From the NCBI GenBank assembly GCA_963575745.1, contig CAUYUJ010015291.1, forward strand, positions 127,001 to 191,000: DNA of 64,000 nucleotides, in the 5' to 3' direction. The position numbers were made by a program, and so were the translations under genes. Every line of letters begins with the position of its first letter. Within the stretch, counting starts at the first letter, position 1. This stretch comes from Prorocentrum cordatum. Lineage: Eukaryota > Sar > Dinophyceae > Prorocentrales > Prorocentraceae. The notes beneath the pieces are model-generated. The model saw nothing but the letters and a program-made list of their open reading frames with translations, was not told the DNA's origin and did no database searches. Shown piece by piece: positions 19,970-30,199 of this stretch.

Positions 19970-20335
19970 GCCCTCCTCCTCCTCCTCCTCCTCCTCCTCC
20001 TCCTCCTCCCTCCTCCTCCTCCTCCTCCTCCTCCTCCTCCTCCTCCTCCTCCTCCCCTCCTCCTCCTCTCCTCTTCCTCCTCCTCCCCCCCCTTCCTCCT
20101 CCTCCTCCTCCTCCTCCTCCTCCTCCTCCTCGTCCTTCTCCTCCTCCTCCTCATCCTCCTCCTCCTGCTCCTGCCAATCCCTCCTGTTCCTGCCACTGGC
20201 CCTGTTTTCCCCCTCCTCCTCCTCCTCCTTTTGTTTCTCCTCCTCCTCCTGTGGTTCCTCCTCCTCCTGTTTCTCCTCCTCTTCCTTTTGCTTCGCCTCG
20301 TCATCCTCCTCCTCCTTTGTCTCCTCTTGCCTCTT
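19970..20335 (+). repeat. (TCC)n polypyrimidine tract at the LINE 3' end
   Basis: About 360 bp of TCC repeats with CTCCTG and CTTTTG interruptions, starting ~37 bp after the ORF2 stop. It may be the 3' end of the element or the pre-existing target. Confidence 0.95.
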
Positions 20336-20870
20336 GCCGACCTTGGCGGCTGGATTATCTGACATGGGCCGCAGTGGCCCGTTGGCCACGGAACAGCATC
20401 GACGGATCGCACGGGGGGCGCAGATCGTTTGGCTGGCCCCACTCCCTTACTCCTGTTCGCAATTCGCCACCCCTCTCTAGGGAATCAACGAGCTGTTTTC
20501 TACATTTGGTGCCTCTGGCTTGGAAAGTTCGCCTGAGTTTTCGGAAGCTCGAGATGCCGTGCCCCCCAGAGGTGCTGTCACCCCCCACAGGTCCGACACC
20601 AAACGATTCCACGAAGCGCTCGCAACTGCTGGTAACGGTGAGTCGCGACAAGGTGCCCGACACATTGGTTGGTCAGCCATTGCTCACGGCCTCTGTTCCC
20701 CTGGGCGAGAAAAAACATACTCTGCAGGGCATCCGCCCCCTCGCGTCATCCTGCACTGAGTGAGGCGATGACCCGACAGCCCACAACGACGTCACCAGCC
20801 CCTCCGTCCGAACCTTGGCCTGTCGGTGACGGTCCTGTCTTGAGGAAGCGCCGTGCAGTTGATGGGCGGC
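20336..20870. other. No recognisable feature
   Basis: Unique-looking sequence between the LINE tail and an exon-like island. No motif or strong coding pattern was found. Confidence 0.45.
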
Positions 20871-20874
20871 CTGT

Positions 20875-21045
20875 GTGACCGCCGCGGCCGCCGCCAGAGG
20901 GGTGCGCCTGCGCCTCCCGTGCCAAGCCGTCGATGCGGGCGATCTCCGCGAGAGCCTGGGGCGGAAACTGGGCCTGTCGGGCACCCTCCTCCGCTGCACT
21001 GCCTGCCAGTTGGCTAGCCATTCACCGCCGCAGCGGGTCTGTACC
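20875..21045 (+). CDS. Exon-like island, unrecognised
   Basis: Reads VRLRLPCQAVDAGDLRESLG and then RKLGLSGTLLRCTACQLAS, with G or C at nearly every third position. It lacks a start codon in frame and runs into repeat H at about 21108. It could be an internal exon of an unidentified gene. Confidence 0.3.
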
Positions 21046-21107
21046 CGCAGGGCTGGCCTCGTCGGCCGATTTATGGGGCTCTTAGCTGCCAGGATAACTG
21101 CACCTGC

Positions 21108-21290
21108 TTTGAAACGCAACACGTGCCGTGTTCGAAACGACCGCGGTGGCACGCCGCGTATTGGCTTACCGTATCGGCCCACGTGTTGGCCAGCGTATCG
21201 CGCCAGACTTCTGTTTCAGTCTGCGTGTTGGGCTCCGTGTCAACACGCTACGAGTTGCGTGTTGCGTATCGGGGCAGCTAAGGTGGGACT
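21108..21290 (+). repeat. Repeat family H, copy 1
   Basis: About 180 bp starting gctttgaaacgcaacacgtg, with further shared phrases such as cacgccgcgt and ttcagtctgcgt, recurs at 40852-41030 in the same orientation with scattered differences. Internally it has reiterated phrases like gtgttg and cgtgt. No coding sense is assigned. Confidence 0.85.
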
Positions 21291-21639
21291 TTATCCTGTG
21301 GCCCTCGCAAGGCCTGTCGCCGACGGCCTCCCAGGACGGTGTCCGCGAAGTCTGGTTCTGCTGATGCTTACTGTGTGGTCCAGCTCTTATGCCGTCCGCG
21401 GCTAACTGTGGCCGTGGCCTTCAGCGGCTCTTACCGCTTCAGTGGCAGCGATCAACTCAGCTACAGGGGCGGACTGCTTCCAGTGATCCAAGGGTCCGAT
21501 CAACCACCCTAGAAGCTCCCACCCTTTCATCACCACCAAACCCCATCCACATCTACGGATCCTGGGATCATCATGGTACTTGCCACTTGAGCCGCCTGAA
21601 GCTAAAAATGTGCACCGCCTACCGTTGAGATCAACATAC

Positions 21640-22713
21640 CGTGCTCTAGCTCACCACCAAGCACTCGATGGCCTTGTAGTATAGGCAGAGTTGCGTGCGG
21701 ATGATTCCGCATGACCGCGACCAGACCTCGCAGCCAGAAACAAGGGCAGTCCGTATGCTCTTCGCGAGCCTGGCTGAGCAGGTCATTGCTGAGGCCCTCC
21801 AGGCCTTCAATCCCCGAGCGCTCCCAGACCTGATGGATCTCGGAACAAGGTCTCCATAGGGGGCCCGCACGGCGGGCAGATCCCTACGGCCTGCTCCTCC
21901 AGTTGGCCATCTGGGATCAGGCCAGGAGGCTGGTCCCGAGGGCCGTGATCCTCCTCTTGGGCCTGCCCGGCCAGGTCCAGAAAGCGAGCATTTTCCTTGT
22001 CCTTCTCACGCAGCCCGCGAGCACAGCCTTGCGCCCGTGGTTCCACCTCTGGTGGCTCTCTGGCGCTTTGCAAGGTCAACTGCGGCCGTTGAGGGCAATG
22101 GAGGGCCGATAGCTTCGTCTCCGAAGCTTCTGCTGTCAGGCCAGAGCGCTCCTGCCATGATCATCTGGAAACGGCCAGCGGTATCACACGATCCCTCCAT
22201 TGTCAGCCAAGCGAATCTCTGACGATTGGTGGTCAAATCGGGGCCGTGCTCCAAAACCTGCCCTTGAAATGTGCTGCCGCGAACTCCAAGGCCGAGGGCT
22301 TCATGCAGCACATACTCTGACATCATATGGTGGTCGACCCAGCACCAGCGCTCCCGCGCTGCGGCAAAGAAGCGCTAAGGGTGAGGACGGTGCAGCTGCT
22401 ACCGAGGTTCCACCACCAGTTGAGCTTCAGAGGCAGCCTCGTCTGGGCCAAACGTAGAGACATTCTCGCCTCCTGGATCCAGGATCGCGTACGCCACGAA
22501 GACATCTCCTCTCTGTCCTCCTCCCTCTGTGTTGTCCTCCGTGTCATCCTTCTCCTCCTTTTTCCTCTCACGTTGCCGCGCAGCGCCCTGCTGCGATCCC
22601 AGATCCGCTGCGCCCCGCGACGCGCGCCCGCGGGCGCGCGCTGCTAGCGCCGAGGGCTGCACACACGCCGGTGTGCAGCTGTTCCGAAGAGAGGGAGGTA
22701 GGAGGGAGACCAT
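21640..22713 (-). pseudogene. Minus-strand coding-like region with frameshifts, unrecognised
   Basis: Reading the minus strand from 22713 down gives GDVFVAYAILDPGGENVSTF (ending near 22399), then WCWVDHHMMSEYVLHEALGL and NRQRFAWLTMEGSCDTAGRF with LIMAG-like continuation (22326-22006), then LREKDKENARFLDLAGQAQE (22079-21807). Each segment looks like real protein, but each is in a different frame. Retroelement gag-like sequence is one possibility; I do not recognise a family. The continuation to 21646 is weaker. Confidence 0.4.
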
Positions 22714-22781
22714 GTACTACCATACCCCGAGGGAGACAGCAGAGGTAAGAGGGATGGGGCGTCGTTGAGCGGCGGGGCCAC

Positions 22782-23760
22782 TCAAGGGATGTTGATACGC
22801 TTACGGATGACGTCGTACCTTGCTTGTAACGTTGTACATGGCGTGCCGTCCGTGCCTTGTCGCCAGCGCCGCAGACGAGGTATGGCAGTAGTCTGTGATG
22901 TACTCGGTGCACCTCGTCTGTTGCGCAGTAAGCGAAGTAGCGCAGTAACTTCTGGATTAACCAAACAAATACGTATGTGTACCCAGGGTGGTCCTCCTTG
23001 TAGACCAGAGCCCGTCATCTCCACGAGCACGCTTCGTATCGCCGTGGGTGGAATCAGTAGGTCTTTTTGTCTGGTGCCACTGGGGGCGGTATATCGTTCA
23101 TGTTGTAGCCGATCAGTAGTAGTGTTGCCCGATGGGTTGAGTATCTCGATGTAGTACTTCGTGCCGCCAGCAAGGGTAGGCTGATAGTGTAAGTTCTGAT
23201 ATTTAAGTAACTCGTCAAGCCGTTCGTCCATGTAGTACACGTTCAGGTGCGTGAAGCCCTCGACAGAGTAGTTGGTATGCTCGCCCCGGGTGTACATCTT
23301 CGCGACGAAGGCCTTTTTGAGCGAGGCGATGGTTGGCGCCGCAGTAATGTCCAACGTCACGTAGCCTTCGCTTTCCGGTGGCAGCAGGAAGGTAGTACGC
23401 CAATCGCACAGCAGTAGACCAGGGGCGTGTTTCTGAAATCATGTAGTTCCGGATGGGCATCCAGTAGTTGTTGTTCAAAGGTATCGGCATATCCTGACCG
23501 TAGTGAGGGCCCTCGAGCCTGTCATCCGGGCAGACGTCCGCTGTACCTTCTTCACGTGTGACCTTGTAGATATCGATACGCTTGGCGTCCATGCACTTGT
23601 TGAAGTATGTACGTAGGGCCAGCCTTCAAGTCTTGAAGTTTGAAGTACGTCTTACCTGTCGATTCCCTTTGTAGCAGTGTAGTTCTGCACATGAGTTGGA
23701 CCCATCTGATGTTGTAGTTCAGGTCGCGTAGCCAGATGCCAGCCTCGGCGTAGGCGCATT
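22782..23760 (-). pseudogene. Minus-strand coding-like region of lower GC, unrecognised
   Basis: From 23760 down: AEAGIWLRDLNYNIRWVQLM (ends near 23665 at a gtaag), then KRIDIYKVTREEGTADVCPD and PIPLNNNYWMPIRNYMISET (23592-23430), then after a frame change VTLDITAAPTIASLKKAF, EGFTHLNVYYMDERLDELLK and LAGGTKYYIEILNPSGNTTT to a stop at 22782. Codon use is much less GC3-biased than the LINEs or the exon-like islands, which is odd here and may indicate transfer or a foreign element. The changes of frame could be introns (one segment ends at gtaag) or decay. The VTLDI...PTIASLKKAF part faintly recalls ubiquitin-like folds, too weakly to name. Confidence 0.45.
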
Positions 23761-23879
23761 GTTCAGTATCCTGCTTTCCCTCTCCGTCTCCTCTCCTCCT
23801 CTGGGCCGCCCATGGCTGCCTGGTTATCCTCCTTCGGGGAGCGTCCGCGCCTTGCCTCTGCTTCTTGACCAGGGAACGC

Positions 23880-24716
23880 TACCCCCTCCGTCTCTTCTTC
23901 TTCTTTTTCTTAATATTCTTCCTCCTCCTCCTCCTCCTCTTCCTCCTCCTTACCATCATCATCAACCTCCTTCTCCTGTAACCGCCGCGGCCAGTCTCTC
24001 CGACGACCGCGCGCGCCGCGCACCCGTCTCGCCGGCCCGCCGCTGTGGGCCGCGCGCTGCCCGCCTGCCTTTGGTGCGGCGCCCCTCCTGCTGCCCCGCC
24101 CTCGCTCGCCGCCCCTCTGCCCCGCGCCGCCCCGGCGCCCCGTCCTGTGGACGCCGCGCCCCCGCGCTGCTCTGCCGCTCGCCGGCGCCTGCCCGCCGCG
24201 TCGCTGCCCCTGCGCCCAGGCGCCGCACCCGGCAGCCGTCTCGCCTTTTCCGAGCCTCGCTTTTGACGACTGGGCGCGCGCGCGGTCCTCCGCGCAGCGC
24301 GTCTGACGGAGTGGCGGGTCGCCCGCCCGCGACGACCGCCGAAAGGTGCGTGTGTCGGACTTGTCAACGCCATGGAGTTTCTTCTGACCGTTAGCGCCCA
24401 CGTGTGTGTGCGTGTGTGTGTGGCTCGCCGACCTGCGTCTCGTACACTGTGCCTTCGACAATGCTCGATCGCAGTTTGCAGATTCATCTGCTGCCCGCGC
24501 TTGAGGACCCTCTGCGCCGCCGGCTTAACAGTGGCTCGCCGACCTGGCTGGTCCTCTCTGCGTGCTGCACGCGCGGCTCGCCCGCCCACTTCGTGTGTTT
24601 TTCCATGCGCGCGCTTGCTTGGCGCAGCCTCACCTCTCGCATCCTGGCGCGCAGGTCACCATCGGCAGCGCCAGGTGGGATTCGCGCTCGACCGCGCCTC
24701 GCTTGGCCTCTCGCTG
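23880..24716. other. CT-rich tract followed by very GC-rich sequence without a recognised gene
   Basis: 23880-23980 is a CTCCTC tract. 23990-24350 is C/G-rich with several open frames of Arg/Ala/Pro composition, which I take as compositional. No motif was seen. Confidence 0.5.
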
Positions 24717-25022
24717 TAGTGACACTACTCGGCCGCTGCATGGGCAAGTGTGCGTGTGTGTGTGTGTGTGGTGTGCGTGTGTGTGCGCGTGCGTGTGCGT
24801 GTGCGTGTGTGTGTGTGTGTGTTTGTGCGTGTGTGTGCGTGTGTGTGTGGGTTCCAGCGAGCGTGTAGTGACACTACTCGGCCGCTGCATGGGCAAGTGT
24901 GCGTGTGTGTGTGTGTGGTGTGCGTGTGTGTGTGCGCGTGCGTGTGTGCGTGTGTGTGTGTGTGTGTGTTTGTGCGTGTGTGTGTGTGTGCGTGTGTGTG
25001 TGTGTGGGTTCCAGCGAGCGTG
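24717..25022 (+). repeat. ~150-bp tandem duplication with GT microsatellites
   Basis: The phrase gtagtgacactactcggccg (24717 and 24866) is followed in both copies by gctgcatgggcaagtg, a GT-rich run, and ggttccagcgagcg. The two GT runs differ in length and interruptions. Confidence 0.9.
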
Positions 25023-25164
25023 CTCTGTCTCAGCGTCGGAAAAAACAACAACATGTATCACGGTCCCGCAGGCGATCGTAGAAGGAGGACTCGAGCGACC
25101 GGGGGTGGGGAACTTTGCACACCTCATCGGTCTGTCTGCAGTCTTTCTCGTCTCATCGGCACGT

Positions 25165-25605
<441 letters not shown>

Positions 25606-25794
25606 CAGAGGAGGGAAAAGTACCCATATTTCGGTTGGGTGCTAACTATACACCACCACCCCTTGCAAGGCACCTTCTGGGCCCTGGATCGGTCGACAGA
25701 CTTCCTGGCTTGGGCCAGGAAGGCGTGTACACCAGTCCAGGGCCCACGATAGGCCTGGCCAGGGCTGGTGGCGGTGTATTGTTTGGAGTTCTCC

Positions 25795-25948
25795 TACCAT
25801 GCCGCTACAATTCCCTCGTTTTCGCCTTCTTGGGCCTCCTGGGAGGCCCTCGTCGCCACCGCTGGATTCGCTTCGAAATCCTGGTCAGGGCGCCCCCCAG
25901 GAAAAAGGTTCGGGGGGTGACGGTATCGGTACCTTTTTGTCCCCCAGT
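25795..25948. repeat. Repeat family C, copy 1 (TIR-bearing, ~150 bp)
   Basis: Shares ggcctcctgggaggccctcg, tcgccaccgctgga and the ending gacggtatcggtacctt with copies at 48491, 50188 and 59100. The ends are inverted repeats of the type GGTACCGCTAC in the better copies; here the left end is diverged (tgccgctac). Confidence 0.75.
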
Positions 25949-26084
25949 TGTTTTGTTGTTTGTTTGTGTGTGTATGTGCCCATGGGATGCCGCTTCTGAG
26001 GGCCCAGCCGCGCGCGGTAGTTCCATGCTGCTTGCTCGACTTGCTCCGCCTCGTCGCTGCGCGCGAGGCAGCGATCGCCAAACA

Positions 26085-26210
26085 AACTGTGTGTGTGTGT
26101 ATAAGCGTGCGCGTGTGTGTAAGTGTGTGTGTGTGTAAGTGTGCGAAAATGTGTGCAAGTGTGTGCAAGTGTCTGTAAGTGTGTGTGTGTGTGTGTTTAC
26201 GTGTGCCTGT
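26085..26210. repeat. Degenerate GT microsatellite
   Basis: gtgtgtgt runs interrupted by aagtgtgcaag-type phrases. Confidence 0.85.
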
Positions 26211-26320
26211 GTCCCTAAACATTTCTGCTCCAGCCATTTCGGCTCGCGCGTCGGCCTCCCCTGTGGCAGCCCAGCGCCGCGGACTGGCGCCTGCCCCCCC
26301 GCTGGCCGCCGGGGGCGAAT

Positions 26321-26413
26321 ATGGCGGACGCGCTGGAGGGTATGCGGGACGACGTCGTCCTCTACATCGGTTCTGGGGAGGACGTCGGATATTCAGGCCT
26401 CCCAGATAAGTGA
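26321..26413 (+). CDS. Small ORF (30 aa), unrecognised
   Basis: ATG at 26321 opens MADALEGMRDDVVLYIGSGE and stops at 26411-26413. G/C at third positions is strong. About 85 bp upstream, cagccatttcggctc (26232-26246) resembles the core of the spliced leader with one change. Either a small retroposed gene start or chance. Confidence 0.2.
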   Translation: MADALEGMRDDVVLYIGSGEDVGYSGLPDK

Positions 26414-26414
26414 C

Positions 26415-26575
26415 GCAAAAGACTGGGCCGTCTGCGCCAACGTTGGCGCGCAGGCTGCTCGCGTAAGGTGGCGCGTAAGCGCCCTCGCTTCCAGCGTAGC
26501 GTACCGCGCTGGCGGCCCGCGTAAGCCACCGCGTAAGGTCGCTATGCCCTCTCGCGTAAAACCCGTGTTTCATTG
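26415..26575 (+). repeat. Repeat family I, copy 1
   Basis: Contains gcgtaagcgccctcg, ggcggcccgcgtaagcc and ccctctcgcgtaaaaccc. The same series occurs at 61535-61675. Reiterated GCGTAAG is the visible building block. Confidence 0.8.
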
Positions 26576-26603
26576 TCGCTCGGATGGGGTTCGAGCAGAT
26601 GTC

Positions 26604-26736
26604 GTCGGAGGATCGTGCCGCATCGCCGATGCATCGGCGATGCGGCTCGATGTGGAGCCCGATTTTCTCCACGCCGACAGCGCCGATGCATCGCCGACGG
26701 CGCCGATGCATCGGCGATGCGGCGCGATCCTCCGAC
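26604..26736. repeat. Foldback element with ~36-bp perfect arms
   Basis: gtcggaggatcg at 26604 begins an arm that is the reverse complement of the arm ending cgatcctccgac at 26736. The interior repeats gccgatgcatcggcgatgcg, which is itself palindromic. Related phrases (gatgtatcggcgaagcggcg) occur near 58820. Confidence 0.85.
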
Positions 26737-26794
26737 CCCTTGGTGATTTTTTCCTAGACTCAACGCTGGTGTACAGTGCGCATTGTGATGCTAG

Positions 26795-26996
26795 CACGGC
26801 TTCCTCCTCCTCCTCCTCCTCCTCCTCCTCCTCCTCCTCCTCCTCCTCCTCCTCCTCCTCCTCCTCCTCCTCTCCCTCCTCCTCCTCCTCTTCCTCCTCC
26901 CCCTCCTTCCTCCTCCTCCTCCCCCCTCCCCCTCCCCCCCTCCTCGTCCTCCTCCTCCCCCTCCTCCTCCTCCTCCTCCTCCTCCTCCTCCTCCTG
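26795..26996 (+). repeat. (TCC)n tract at the truncated 5' edge of LINE copy 2
   Basis: About 200 bp of TCC, in frame with and directly joined to the LINE coding sequence that starts near 27000. Confidence 0.95.
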
Positions 26997-29493
26997 TCTG
27001 TCTGGGACCCTGTACGCTTTGAGCACGGCCCCGTTCCTGACTGACTTGGAATATTCACTTGAGGACTCTGGACTTGGCCTGGCGAGGGCCTGCGCGGACG
27101 ATATTGGGGCTGTCTTGTTCGAGGCTCGCGGGCTCCAGGTGCTCTACCGTGTGATGACTACTACGAGGCTCCTAACTAGGCTGTGCCTCAAGGTCAGTAA
27201 ATGCAAAGTCACCCCGCTGCACGCGACGTTCACCCCTGACCTTCTGGAAAGGACACGTGCTCTCCTTGGTCGGCTTGTTCCTGAATGGCAAGCTTTCGAG
27301 GTCGTGGCCCACCTGATGTACCTGGGCGTTCTCTTGGGGCCCGACGTCACGATCCAGATGCAGTGGGACGCTGCTCGGATGAAATTGAAGTTGCGTGCTA
27401 GGCTCCTCGGTTCTGGCTCCGCCCCCTTGGGAATCAATGGCGTGCTCTACCGATCGAGAGCCCTCCCTGTCTTGTCCTACCTGGCCCAGTTCTTCCCTCT
27501 GCCTCCCAGAATGGCCGCTTTCGAGCTCTCTGTGCTTACCCAGGTATTCCGTGCTCCTATGGGTACTCTGCCTGCCTCTGGCTGGGCCCAGCTCTCGTCG
27601 TGGGGTGGCCCCAAGATCCCGCTTGTGCGGCATACGTGTGCTGCCGCGCTGTCCCGAGCAGCCACCATTACGTTCAGCGAGCATACCCACATACGCTCTA
27701 ACATTACTAACACTACTCTTTCATGGAATGATGATATTATGCAGGGACGATTTGATGATGCTTCCCTCGCGACCAGTCGTACCCGAGTGGATTGGATGTG
27801 TGACGCTGGACGGCACTGGCGGCTTCCACCCATCCTGCAGACCTACTCCTGGCTGCGTCAGGGCTCTGCGCGTGCTGGCTACTCCTCAGACATCCTGCGC
27901 TGTTGTACGTCTGCGATCGCCTCGGAGCTCTTGGTCTCGGGGCGTAAGCTCAAATTTCAAAGAGCAGCCACCACAGCACTATTCGAGCAGTTCGTCACGC
28001 CGTTCCCGTTGAGCGCGACTTTCGAGACCAGGCTGGCACGCTACTTTGCCATGTATGAACCCTTCCTACATCGGGTGCCTTGGGAGGCGATTCAGATGCT
28101 GCTGCAGCTGCTGCCCACGAGCTGGATCTTCCCTGTTATCAAGACGTGGGCATCTGCTTGGCTCACAAGTTATCGAATAAGTTACCATTCGGGGAAGAGG
28201 CGCTGTATCTTTGGGTGTAACGCTTGCGCAGACAGGCAGTGCCACTACATGCGATGCCACCGTCTGGTTCGTGCTGTCGGTCGCGCACTGGGTCGCTCTC
28301 TTCCTGCCTTTCTTCATGAGCGTTTGTGCCTGACGGCACCGTGTGTGGAACGAGTGGAGGAGCTGGTGGTGATGGACACTACGTATCACACTGTTCGTGA
28401 ACGCAATTGGGTTTCCCCTGATGCTCTGAACTCTGCGACTCGAGCTGCGGTCAGAACTCTTCGAATGGCGTCTCCCACTGACCAGCTAGAAAAGAAATGG
28501 CAGCCGCCGCCGTCCTTCAGACCGACACCGCGCACGGTCACCGACGATCCTTCCACCTCCTCTGCTGACGACCCTGTTGTCGTCCATGCTGTCTCGGCTG
28601 CCGGTGATGGTGAGGACGACTACGACGCTGTCGCAGGCTTGGCCCCAGGACGGTCACCATGCTTGACTCCACGGCTTGTTCCCACGATGTCTAGCCCGAG
28701 CACTCCATCGACGCTGATCGCCACGCCCGAACGTGGTGGACATAGCGACGAGTGGGATGACAATGCTACTGGCAGAACGCAAAGTCCTGTGCACGGGTGC
28801 TCCTCGAGCCCGTTGCTGCAGGCTCAATCGTCGCCAATGTCGCTGGATTCTACTGGCAGAACGCAAAGTCCTGTGCACGGGTGCTCCTCGAGCCCGTTGT
28901 TGCAGGCTCAGTCGTCGCCAATGTCGCTGGATGTTACTGGCAGAACGCAAAGTCTTGTGCACGGGTGCTCTATGAGCTCGCTGGTGCAGGCTCAGACGTC
29001 GCCTATGACGCTTGATGTTACTGGCGGAACGCAAAGTCCTGTGCACGGGTGCTCCTCGAGCCCGTTGCTGCAGGCTCAGTCGTCACCAAAGTTGCTGGAT
29101 GTTGGTGGAAATCTTGGCCTCTGCTCTTCAAGGATGAATGGTGAGCGTGGCGTCGAAAATAATCTGCCGCTTGTTTGCTCGCTCGGTCCCCTCATTCGCT
29201 GCGTGGCCGTCCGCCGCGCGCGTGACTCCCTGGCTGTCCTCTCGACCCGCCCTCTTGCTCCTGCTGATGTCTCTCCTGCTGCTGCCTCTCACCCTCGCTC
29301 TCGCACGCCGCCTCCCGCGGCCCTGATTGAAACACCGCTCTCCGTCCACATGCACATGAAGTTCGACATAGGTGGGCGCCCGCCACCCGCCCCGCCGCCT
29401 GCGGCCGCTGCCCCTGCTTCTCTTTCCTCCGCTCTGGTCGCTGGCGAAGCCAGTAGCTCGAGCTTGGAGAGGTGTGCTCAGCTGTTGAGCTGA
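26997..29493 (+). CDS. 5'-truncated LINE ORF2 (RT C-terminal half, CCHC) with repeat-bearing tail
   Basis: The frame enters RT just before motif C, ARACADDIGAVLF (DD near nt 27097), and continues through the thumb (YLGVLLGPDVT, SRALPVLSYLAQFFPLPPRM; the first LINE has NALPCLSYLAQF), SWIFPVIKTWASAWLTSYR and a C-x3-C-x8-H-x3-C knuckle (CIFGCNACADRQCHYMRC, nt 28204). About 960 nt of open frame follow: a Ser/Pro/Thr-rich region with four 28-residue repeats and a Pro/Ala-rich end, stopping at 29491-29493. There is no internal stop. The lack of endonuclease and RT motifs A and B makes it dead alone. It is clearly related to, but well diverged from, the copy at 14.3-20.3 kb. Confidence 0.75.
28771..29106 (+). 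repeat. Four in-frame 84-bp repeats in the LINE tail
   Basis: Units start at 28771, 28855, 28939 and 29023 and encode RTQSPVHGCSSSPLLQAQSS-type peptides of 28 residues. Units 1, 2 and 4 are closest; unit 3 carries CSMSSLVQAQTS. Confidence 0.95.
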
Positions 29494-29524
29494 GTGCAGT
29501 GGTCGGTCGGATGGATCTCTCCTC

Positions 29525-29690
29525 TACGCTGCGCTCCTCCTCCTCCTCCTCCTCCTCTTCCTCGTCCTCCCCCTCCCCTTCCTCCTCCTCCTCCCCCTCC
29601 CCCTCCTCCCCCTCCTCGTCCTCATCCTCCCCCTCCTCCTCCTCCTCCTCCTCCTCCTCCTCCTCCTCCTCCTCCTCCGATTCGGACCTC
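29525..29690 (+). repeat. (TCC)n tract 3' of LINE copy 2
   Basis: Starts about 30 bp after the stop codon, on the coding strand of the LINE. Confidence 0.95.
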
Positions 29691-29809
29691 ATCCAGGAGG
29701 CCTCTAAGATGGGCGCACAAGTGGCACTCCGCTGGGGTGGCCTGGAGTGCGGGCCGAAGGCCGCGGCGCCCGAGGCCAGATCTAAGATAATCCCGACTTA
29801 TCCCAACCC

Positions 29810-30000
29810 GATGCTATCCTCGTCTTGGCTTCGCCCCCAGACCCTCGACGTCATGATTTTTCATGACGTCGACCCCCCACAGGTCTCGACCCATTCCCCG
29901 GGACCAGGTTTTCATCCTGGGTTGTTGTTGCCGACGGTCCCGAGGCCTGGCCCCCAGAGGCCGAACATCGCGAAAACGAGTATGTCATATGTCTTCTTGA
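29810..30000 (-). repeat. Repeat family B, reverse copy, with a 12-bp perfect hairpin
   Basis: Holds the reverse complement of family B phrases (ggtctcgacccattccccgg, tcccgaggcctggcccccag). At 29845-29872 the sequence tcgacgtcatga / tcatgacgtcga forms a perfect 12-bp stem with a 4-nt loop. Confidence 0.7.
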
Positions 30001-30022
30001 CTCGAGGGACTCTGGGTCTTAG

Positions 30023-30160
30023 GACGTCGTGCCGCTCTACCTGCTCCCCGAGAGGGACTTCGTGTACGTGGACTCCCTGGACTTCCTGGGGCGGGCTGCG
30101 GGGGGCCTCGGCCCCGCCGCGGGCCGCGAGCACCTGCTGTCCGCCCTGGCGAGGACGAGA
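30023..30160 (+). CDS. Exon-like island, unrecognised
   Basis: After a cttag, the frame reads DVVPLYLLPERDFVYVDSLD and then FLGRAAGGLGPAAGREHLLS, with near-complete G/C at third positions. It fades into a Glu/Gly-rich AGG tract near 30200. An in-frame start is missing. Possibly the exon upstream of the one at 31110. Confidence 0.35.
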
Positions 30161-30199
30161 GCTCGATTCCGACTCCTCGGGCTCGACTTCGATAGATTC

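Larger units (their letters stand above)
14317..20335 (+). mobile_element. Near full-length two-ORF LINE retrotransposon with 5' DinoSL
   Basis: The element contains the spliced leader, a ~150-bp leader, ORF1 (14491-15900), a 61-bp gap, ORF2 (15962-19933), ~40 bp of unique 3' sequence, and a (TCC)n tract at 19970-20335 that could be its 3' tail. A polyadenylate tail is absent. Both main ORFs are open to the end, so the copy is young or still active, apart from the odd stretch at 16200-16460. It sits in the putative PTOX intron. Confidence 0.8.

Noticed and set aside
19825-20763. Ser/Pro/Leu-rich frames over the TCC tracts (here and at 14045, 26795, 29525, 53811 and 60880)
   Set aside because: TCC, CTC and CCT codons only; no unique domain except where LINE coding sequence is joined.
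22782-23360. A ubiquitin-like or enoyl-CoA reductase-like domain in the minus-strand island
   Set aside because: Only the short stretch LDITAAPTIASLKKAF is suggestive; the rest does not follow the family.
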